Positions 6,840 through 12,644 of a stretch of 12,644 bases of DNA are shown here, in pieces. Source of the DNA: Chloroflexota bacterium (GTDB lineage Bacteria; Chloroflexota; Anaerolineae; Anaerolineales; UBA4823); NCBI GenBank assembly GCA_030669775.1, contig DAOVCZ010000032.1, positions 1-12,644 on the forward strand. The letters run 5' to 3'. Within the stretch, counting starts at the first letter, position 1; each line of letters opens with the position of its first letter. Under the pieces are notes generated by a model. That model was given only the letters and a program-made list of their open reading frames with translations. It did no database searches and was not told where the DNA came from. Position numbers and translations under genes: made by a program.

Positions 6840-9800
6840 TTGAAGTTTGACCGTCGGTTACTCTCCCTACTTAAATCGCACAACCTGCTATTGACCCTGG
6901 CAATCTCGGCTGGTCTCCTGGGTGGATTATTGGTTGTCTTCCAGGCAAGAATCCTGAGCAGTATATTAAACTCGGTCTTTCTCCTCCAGAATACATTGCC
7001 GGATGTCAAGGAGCTGCTGATCATCCTGATTGTGCTGATCATCCTGCGCGGGGGTACGATATGGGGAGGAGAATTTGCTGCAATGCGCCTGGCAGTGCGG
7101 ATTAAGACCACCCTGCGAGAGCAGTTATCCAACCATCTGATCGAGCTCGGTCCCGGCTATTTCAAACAGGCTCCGAATTCTGGTGGAGTTCGCACTGGTG
7201 AATTGATTCAAGTCCTCAATGAAGGTGTCGAAGCTTTGGATGCCTACTTCAGCCAATACTTACCACAGCTAGCGCTGGCTGTGCTGGTGCCCCTCACCGT
7301 GTTGGTATTTATCCTGCCGGTTGATACACTTTCTGGATTGGTGCTGCTTTTTACAGCGCCCTTGATCCCAGTCTTCATGATCTTAATCGGCGACCGGGCG
7401 AACACACTCACCAAACGCCAATGGGCTACACTCAGCCGAATGAGCGCCCATTTCCTGGATGTTTTGCAAGGACTGACCACATTGAAAATCTTTGGTCGCA
7501 GCAAAGACCAGGTGCGAATCATCGCTCAAATTGGTGAACGTTACCGGCATACGACCATGGGTGTATTGCGAGTGACCTTTCTATCCGCATTGGTCCTGGA
7601 ATGGGTCGCCATGCTGAGCACGGCAGTAGTGGCTGTTGAGATCGGACTGCGACTGCTTTATGGTCGCCTGACCTTTGAGCAGGCCTTTTTTGTACTTTTA
7701 TTGACCCCGGAGTTCTACCTTCCGCTGCGATTGTTAGGCACTCGTTTCCATGCTGGCATGGCAGGTGTGGCAGCCGCAGGACGGATTTTCGAAATCCTTG
7801 AGACGCAACCAAATGATCAAGATACTGAGAGATTAAGATCTCCTTTTCACCTACATCAGGAGAAAACGCACTCTGAATCTGTTTCAATCGAAATTAGAAA
7901 CGTCCACTTCAATTATTCAGGTACGGAAAAGATCTTAGCTGATGTCACGTTTGACATCCCTGCTGGAAAAATGACCGCCCTGGTGGGTCCCAGTGGTGCT
8001 GGAAAAAGCACCATCGCCGATCTTCTCTTACGATTCATTGATACACAGCATGGTGAGATATTAATCAACAACCAACCCATCCAGACAATACCAATCCACA
8101 ATTACCTGTCCCAGGTCTCGTGGGTATCCCAGGATCCATATCTGTTTAACACCAGCGTGGCGGACAATATTCGCCTGGGACGCCCAGATGCCAGTCAAGA
8201 AGAGGTCATATCAGCCGCCGAGAAAGCCTATGCGCATGAGTTCATCAACCAGCTCCCCCAAGGATACGAGACACCGATCGGCGAACGGGGTGCCAGACTG
8301 AGTGCAGGGCAAGCCCAACGACTTGCATTAGGGCGCGCTTTCCTCAAGGACGCCCCCTTCCTGATCCTCGATGAAGCCACAGCCAACCTTGATCCGGAAA
8401 CCACCACTAAAATCCAGATCGCACTGAAAACCTTGATTGCTGGTCGCACCACCCTGGTGATAGCTCACCGTCTAAACACCATCCAAGAGGCTGACCAGAT
8501 CATCCTCCTCGATCATGGACAGGTCGTAGAATCCGGGATTCACAGCCAGTTAATTGATCAGCAAGGTTTTTATTGGCGCATGCTAAGTAGAGAGAAAGCC
8601 ACCAAACCTGCTCCCCCACCTCAACCTCGGGAGATATCACCTCGCATTAGCATTGAGCCGCCTCCGCCAACATTTCCTGCTGCAGAGCGAACTTTATCGT
8701 TCTCCTCCTTGTTTTCTCTCCTGCGACTTTTAGCGCCTTATAAATGGCTGGTAGTGCTGTCGGTTCTTCTCGGATGGGCTACTGTGATCAGTGGAATCGG
8801 TTTATTAGTCACATCCGCCTATTTGATCTCAGCCGCCGCCTTACATCCTTCGATCGCTGTATTGCAGGTTCCGATCGTCGGGGTGCGTTTTTTCGGTCTG
8901 GCACGCGGAATATTTCGTTATCTGGAACGGTACGTTTCGCATGATACCACCTTCCGATTGATCGCCCGGCTGAGAGTCTGGTTCTACCAAATCCTGGAAC
9001 CTCTGGCTCCTGCCCGGCTGATGCAGTATCAAAGTGGTGACTTACTTAATCGCATCCATCATGACATCAATTCGCTAGAGGTTTTTTATGTGCGTGTCGT
9101 GGCGCCACCCATGGTATGGCTCCTGGTGACAGTGACGGCCTCAGCCCTGCTGGCGATTTTCTCAATCCAGCTGGGCTTGATCCTGCTCGCATTTCAAATC
9201 ATGGCCGGCCTGATCACACCTATCCTGGTGCGCAGTGCCAGCCAAAGAAATGAACACAGATTGATCGAAAAACAAGCAGAACTTTCCGCTGCTCTGGTTG
9301 ACAGCATCCAGGGGATGGCAGACCTGAGAGTATTCAATGCTTCCAGAGCTCAGCAAGGTAAGGTTGATAAAATCAACCGTTCTATGGCAAAAGCCCAATT
9401 GAAACTTGGCAACCTTTCAGGCATTGAATCGGCTGTAGAAAACGTGCTGGCTCACCTGGCTTCCTGGATGATACTATTTACTGCGATACCACTTGTCACC
9501 TCGGGACAGATCGGCGGAGTCTATATGGGGACTTTGATCCTGGCTGCCCTGGCCAGCTTCGAAGCAGCCATGCCGCTCCCCCAGGCAGCCCGCTCCTTGG
9601 AAAGTGGTCTGGCAGCTGCAAACCGTTTGAATGAGATCGTGGATACCAAGCCCGCAGTGAGCGATCCAAAAACTCCACGCCCAGCTCCCGAAATTAATTA
9701 CATCCAGATCAAGGACTTACGTTTCGCTTACCCTGCCACGATTCAATCTCAACACAAAACTTACGTGATTGATGGAATCAGCCTCAGCCTGCCACCAGGA

Positions 9801-10442
9801 AAACGCATGGCGGTCGTTGGCCCCAGCGGAGCCGGAAAAACCACCCTGGCCAATATCCTGCTGCGGTTCTGGGATTATGACGAGGGGCGAATCAAACTCG
9901 GAAACCATGATCTTTACTCTTACAACCAGGATGAACTCCGTGCATCGATCGGTGTCGTATCCCAACGGACGCACCTGTTCAACGCAAGCTTACGGGAGAA
10001 TATTCTTCTGGGTAAGACAAATGCCAGCATGGATGAGATCAGACGGGCATGCAAACTTGCCCAAATCGATGACCATATTGAATCACTTCCCCAAAAATAC
10101 GACACCTGGATCGGTGAGGGAGGAATGCGATTAAGCGGCGGAGAACGCCAGCGGGTGGCCATCGCCCGCACAATACTCAAAAATGCTCCGATTTTGATCC
10201 TGGATGAACCGACTGCAAATCTCGACCCCCTCATTGAGGAAGATTTGCTGAGCGCCTTCTTCTCCTTAACAGAAAAAAGATCAACGTTATGGATAACCCA
10301 TCGCCTGACAAGCATGCAAGTCATGGACGAGATTCTGGTTATGGATCATGGGCAGATCGTTGAACGCGGCCAACATCACGGATTATTAGAACTGGGGGGA
10401 ATGTACCGCCGCATGTGGGACCTGCAGCACCAAATCCTATGA
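6840..10442 (+). CDS. cydDC: fused CydD-CydC thiol-reductant ABC exporter
   Basis: CydDC exports glutathione and cysteine across the cytoplasmic membrane and is needed to assemble cytochrome bd. This 1200-residue chain joins two complete half-transporters. The CydD half has a membrane domain (about 15-320, with YFSQYLPQLALA and TAPLIPVFMILIG). Its ATPase shows Walker A GPSGAGKST (383-391), Q431, signature LSAGQ (487-491), Walker B FLILDE (507-512) and H543. A proline-rich linker follows (about 584-625). The CydC half has a membrane domain (about 625-910, with RGIFRYLERYVSHDTTFRL). Its ATPase shows Walker A GPSGAGKTT (994-1002), Q1042, signature LSGGE (1098-1102), Walker B ILILDE (1118-1123) and H1154. 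LSAGQ resembles the non-canonical CydD signature in E. coli. The start is TTG at 6840: an in-frame stop at 6804 bounds the frame, no ATG or GTG lies between, and AAGG (6826-6829) precedes it by about 10 nt. cydAB lies just upstream. Confidence 0.93.
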   Translation: MKFDRRLLSLLKSHNLLLTLAISAGLLGGLLVVFQARILSSILNSVFLLQNTLPDVKELLIILIVLIILRGGTIWGGEFAAMRLAVRIKTTLREQLSNHLIELGPGYFKQAPNSGGVRTGELIQVLNEGVEALDAYFSQYLPQLALAVLVPLTVLVFILPVDTLSGLVLLFTAPLIPVFMILIGDRANTLTKRQWATLSRMSAHFLDVLQGLTTLKIFGRSKDQVRIIAQIGERYRHTTMGVLRVTFLSALVLEWVAMLSTAVVAVEIGLRLLYGRLTFEQAFFVLLLTPEFYLPLRLLGTRFHAGMAGVAAAGRIFEILETQPNDQDTERLRSPFHLHQEKTHSESVSIEIRNVHFNYSGTEKILADVTFDIPAGKMTALVGPSGAGKSTIADLLLRFIDTQHGEILINNQPIQTIPIHNYLSQVSWVSQDPYLFNTSVADNIRLGRPDASQEEVISAAEKAYAHEFINQLPQGYETPIGERGARLSAGQAQRLALGRAFLKDAPFLILDEATANLDPETTTKIQIALKTLIAGRTTLVIAHRLNTIQEADQIILLDHGQVVESGIHSQLIDQQGFYWRMLSREKATKPAPPPQPREISPRISIEPPPPTFPAAERTLSFSSLFSLLRLLAPYKWLVVLSVLLGWATVISGIGLLVTSAYLISAAALHPSIAVLQVPIVGVRFFGLARGIFRYLERYVSHDTTFRLIARLRVWFYQILEPLAPARLMQYQSGDLLNRIHHDINSLEVFYVRVVAPPMVWLLVTVTASALLAIFSIQLGLILLAFQIMAGLITPILVRSASQRNEHRLIEKQAELSAALVDSIQGMADLRVFNASRAQQGKVDKINRSMAKAQLKLGNLSGIESAVENVLAHLASWMILFTAIPLVTSGQIGGVYMGTLILAALASFEAAMPLPQAARSLESGLAAANRLNEIVDTKPAVSDPKTPRPAPEINYIQIKDLRFAYPATIQSQHKTYVIDGISLSLPPGKRMAVVGPSGAGKTTLANILLRFWDYDEGRIKLGNHDLYSYNQDELRASIGVVSQRTHLFNASLRENILLGKTNASMDEIRRACKLAQIDDHIESLPQKYDTWIGEGGMRLSGGERQRVAIARTILKNAPILILDEPTANLDPLIEEDLLSAFFSLTEKRSTLWITHRLTSMQVMDEILVMDHGQIVERGQHHGLLELGGMYRRMWDLQHQIL

Positions 10443-10719
10443 TCCGATGAGCAGGGAAGGTTTAGAAAGCTGGTTAATCGTATTGACAGCAATCTGGACA
10501 AGCGACATTTCTGAAGACCGCATTATTAAACAATGAATCACCAGTGCCCGGATTGTTAAGGTCCAGTTTAAAGTACAGATGATGATGAATGCATGATAGA
10601 GAATACAATTCTGAAATCTTTCGATTGATTGATTTTTCTAGTTAGCATCACAATAATGGTTGTCGAATTTAAAGTCCTCGGATGCGCCGTCCACCATGTC
10701 CATGGGGTGGTATCGTGTC

Positions 10720-10812
10720 CATGCTGTATCGTACGTGGGGGAATTTAGGTCCACCGCGTCTCTTATTCCCATGTTGTGGTTCTCAATCTGCACACAAACC
10801 GTACACAGCATG
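10720..10812. repeat. bulged 13-bp inverted repeat enclosing a second stem
   Basis: CATGCTGT (10720-10727) pairs perfectly with ACAGCATG (10805-10812). After a 3-nt bulge (10728-10730), GTACG (10731-10735) continues the stem with CGTAC (10800-10804). Inside, GGGAAT (10739-10744) can pair with ATTCCC (10765-10770). The geometry suits a folded RNA or the ends of a small inverted-repeat element. Confidence 0.5.
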
Positions 10813-10952
10813 AAGCAAGGAAAGGCAATCTGCATCCCTGTCTTTGAGATTTTCATCGATACTCGAAATATACGTTTGTATGCGTTGGTTATACCCCCGT
10901 GAAACTCTGTTCAGCGCATTCATCTTGATTTGCTTCTCCCCTTTTCATGATT

Positions 10953-10970
10953 ATCTTCTATACTAATCTA
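10953..10970 (+). repeat. direct repeat copy 1 (partner at 11200-11218)
   Basis: ATCTTCTATACTAATCTA recurs at 11200-11218 as ATCTTCTATACTAAATCTA, with one inserted A, 247 bp further on. Confidence 0.6.
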
Positions 10971-11199
10971 TCCTTCTATATCCACATTCGTGTTGAAATT
11001 GCTCTTGCATGAGCAGACAAAGACTTTTGTGATTTCTAAGCCTTATCCAATAGCCGAATATCGAATTGCCTTACCTGTTTATTCAATAGTAGTTTGCTGC
11101 AAAGATAGACACCCTTTATAGAAGATGAAGAAATCTTGTCAGGAACCGTCATATAAGCCTGCTCTTGCAGCAAGAACGCTTCTTAGCTCTTTATATTTG

Positions 11200-11218
11200 A
11201 TCTTCTATACTAAATCTA
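11200..11218 (+). repeat. direct repeat copy 2, overlapping the helicase stop codon
   Basis: This is the second copy of the repeat at 10953-10970. Its last bases form the helicase TAG stop (11216-11218, read on the minus strand). The following bases TCTAAGCC (11215-11222) also recur at 11035-11042, which suggests that the 3' flank of the helicase gene was once duplicated. Confidence 0.55.
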
Positions 11219-12644
11219 AGCCCGTTCAATGGTCACATTCTGGTATTCGCGGAAATTATACGAACCCGTTTGCCCCAAGACACGGGAAACATATTCTTCC
11301 TGCACATCTACCAGGGTATGCTGGTCGCGGATCAAGATTTTACCAATCACATAACCAGGAATATCGGCCCGTGAGGCAATCGTCCCAACAACTTCGCCGG
11401 GACTGACGCCATGCATGCGGCCGCGCCCCAGGCTCAGACGCACCATCCCTTCTTCATGCGAAACATCTGATTTGCCATTACTACGGCGCTGTACATGTTT
11501 GCGGTGATTTTTGCCTTTACCTTTACGCGGGGCATACCTTCTTTTCCCATCTTTACTTCTAGAGCGTTCTAGGCGCACTTTGCCAATCTTCTCGATCGGG
11601 CTCTGTTTTTCTTCTACTCGCGCCATCCTGAGAGCTGCGGCTGCCACTTTGATAGGATCATGCCCGGCCGCCACCAACTCTTCTACAATTTCCTGCTCGC
11701 GTTTGCAGCGGTCACGCTCTAACCAGACTGCCATCTTTTCAATCAAATTATTCTCACGGCGTTCATGAATATCTTTTTCTGTCGGCATTTCGGTTAGTGA
11801 AACTTGCTGCTTGGTATAGCTCTCAATTCGGCTCAGGCGGCGTTTTTCACCTGGAGTAACGAGGGAAATCGCAATCCCATCTTTACCGGCGCGCGCCGTG
11901 CGCCCAATGCGGTGCACATAAGATTCAGGGTCGGCAGGAAGATCGAAATTGAAAACATGCGAAATATCATCAATATCCAGACCGCGCGCCGCCACATCAG
12001 TAGCAACTAAAACCTTGATCTGTCCTGAGCGGAAACGATTTAGCACGCGGATGCGGGCATCTTGTGCCAAATCACCATTCAACGCTTCAGCAGGGAAACC
12101 GCGCTGGATCAATTCATTAGCCAAGCGCCCAGAGCTAACACGTGTACGGGTAAAGATCAATGTTGCGCCAACATCTTCAACTTCGAAGAGACGAGTTAGG
12201 GCAGCCAGCTTGTCTTTTTCATTAACCAGATAATAACGTTGCTCGATCGTCGCAACGGTTAACTGTTTACGCTTGATCGTGATAGACTGAGGCGCAATCA
12301 TATAGCTGTCTGCCAAGCGGCGGATCGGCTTGGGCATTGTGGCACAGAACAAAGTTGTCTGGCGTTTGGCAGGGGTTTCGCGCAGAATATTTTCAATATC
12401 CTCGATAAAGCCCATGCTGAGCATTTCATCTGCTTCATCCAAGATCACGGTGCGAACACCGCTGAGATCAAGGATATCCTGGCGTATCAAGTCTTGTAGA
12501 CGACCAGGCGTCCCTACGATCACATCCACGCCATTCTTGATCCGGCGTTTGGAGGTTCCGTAGTGCTGCCCGCCGTAAACTGCCATGACTTCAACTTGAA
12601 TATAACGGCCGTATTGGGTAATCGCATCCGCTACTTGAATTGCC
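11216..12644 (-). CDS. deaD: DEAD-box ATP-dependent RNA helicase (partial, N-terminus outside window)
   Basis: The frame is open to the right edge: 475 codons are visible, and the 19 before the internal ATG at 12586 read AIQVADAITQYGRYIQVEV, which is motif Ia context of DEAD-box helicases. The gene therefore starts outside the window, and the ATG is not the start. The protein unwinds RNA with ATP in ribosome assembly, mRNA decay or cold adaptation. Visible motifs, by visible residue: GTPGRLQDL (44-52), LDEADEML with the DEAD box (69-72), motif III as CAT in place of SAT (100-102), IFTRTR, DVAARGLDI and HRIGRTARAG (244-253). A lysine/arginine-rich linker follows (about 355-395). A DbpA/DeaD-type RNA-binding domain ends the chain (about 400-470, with VRLSLGRGRMHGVSPGEVVGTI). 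The lost part is about 60-80 residues, with the Q motif and Walker A. Stop is TAG at 11216-11218. Confidence 0.95.
   Translation of the reverse strand, partial: AIQVADAITQYGRYIQVEVMAVYGGQHYGTSKRRIKNGVDVIVGTPGRLQDLIRQDILDLSGVRTVILDEADEMLSMGFIEDIENILRETPAKRQTTLFCATMPKPIRRLADSYMIAPQSITIKRKQLTVATIEQRYYLVNEKDKLAALTRLFEVEDVGATLIFTRTRVSSGRLANELIQRGFPAEALNGDLAQDARIRVLNRFRSGQIKVLVATDVAARGLDIDDISHVFNFDLPADPESYVHRIGRTARAGKDGIAISLVTPGEKRRLSRIESYTKQQVSLTEMPTEKDIHERRENNLIEKMAVWLERDRCKREQEIVEELVAAGHDPIKVAAAALRMARVEEKQSPIEKIGKVRLERSRSKDGKRRYAPRKGKGKNHRKHVQRRSNGKSDVSHEEGMVRLSLGRGRMHGVSPGEVVGTIASRADIPGYVIGKILIRDQHTLVDVQEEYVSRVLGQTGSYNFREYQNVTIERA

Larger units (their letters stand above)
10443..11215. other. 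773-bp stretch without a convincing gene, between convergent cydDC and helicase genes
   Basis: Frames of 72 codons (minus, 10638-10856) and 80 codons (plus, 10660-10902) overlap each other here. Neither has a ribosome binding site or a recognisable motif. The stretch does contain a 13-bp bulged inverted repeat (10720-10812) and direct repeats (10953-10970 with 11200-11218; 11001-11009 with 11161-11169). A weak hairpin pairs 10526-10534 with 10552-10559, and an odd palindrome, TCTTGCAGCAAGA, lies at 11163-11175. No T-tracted terminator was found for either flanking gene. It could hold a structured RNA, a decayed gene or a decayed mobile element. Confidence 0.55.

Noticed and set aside
10638..10856. 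72-codon minus-strand frame as a small gene
   Set aside because: No ribosome binding site, unusual composition, no recognisable motif, and it covers the inverted repeat at 10720-10812; a noncoding origin is more likely.
10660..10902. 80-codon plus-strand frame as a small gene
   Set aside because: It overlaps the minus-strand frame, has no good start or ribosome binding site, and shows no domain.
11125..11406. 93-codon plus-strand frame at the helicase 3' end
   Set aside because: Most of it is antisense to the well-supported helicase coding sequence.
12584..12586. ATG at 12586 as the helicase start
   Set aside because: The same frame continues upstream as AIQVADAITQYGRY, which is motif Ia context, so the true start is beyond the window.

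Overview
The window is a moderate-GC bacterial chromosomal segment with compact, mostly co-oriented housekeeping genes. The DUF3417-type alpha-glucan phosphorylase, the short-Q-loop cytochrome bd, the fused CydD-CydC transporter and the tandem UPF0316 proteins would fit a Chloroflexota (Anaerolineae-like) organism. That assignment is inference from protein character; no rRNA or other phylogenetic marker is present. I see no transposase, phage gene, tRNA, rRNA or CRISPR array.

Layout. At the left edge, on the minus strand, is the N-terminal part of a LutA-type cysteine-rich (Fe-S)-binding protein (1-318). It is divergent from an alpha-glucan phosphorylase gene (587-2761). The 268-bp divergent region carries a promoter candidate for each side and a nested stem-loop leader (481-559) just before the phosphorylase ribosome binding site. 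The phosphorylase is followed after 7 bp by a UPF0316 membrane protein (2769-3296), and after 12 more bp by a paralogue of it (3309-3821). A strong intrinsic terminator (3843-3886) closes this three-gene unit.

A second unit is for microaerobic respiration. A near-consensus promoter (TTGACA-N16-TATACT), preceded by a palindrome and a 15-nt tandem repeat, drives cydA (4082-5479) and cydB (5534-6568), the two main subunits of a cytochrome bd quinol oxidase. After 271 bp holding hairpins and a REP-like element comes a 1200-codon gene (6840-10442). It encodes CydD and CydC fused in one chain, the ABC exporter of thiol reductants (glutathione/cysteine) that cytochrome bd assembly needs. The oxidase and its assembly transporter therefore sit together.

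The right part is a 773-bp stretch (10443-11215) without a convincing gene. It contains a 13-bp bulged inverted repeat and short direct repeats. Converging on it from the right is a DEAD-box RNA helicase with a DbpA/DeaD-type C-terminal RNA-binding domain (11216-12644, minus strand, 5' end outside the window).

No clearly new multi-gene system is visible. The items most worth a second look are the structured phosphorylase leader, the cyd operator region, the CydDC fusion, the tandem UPF0316 pair and the structured noncoding stretch.
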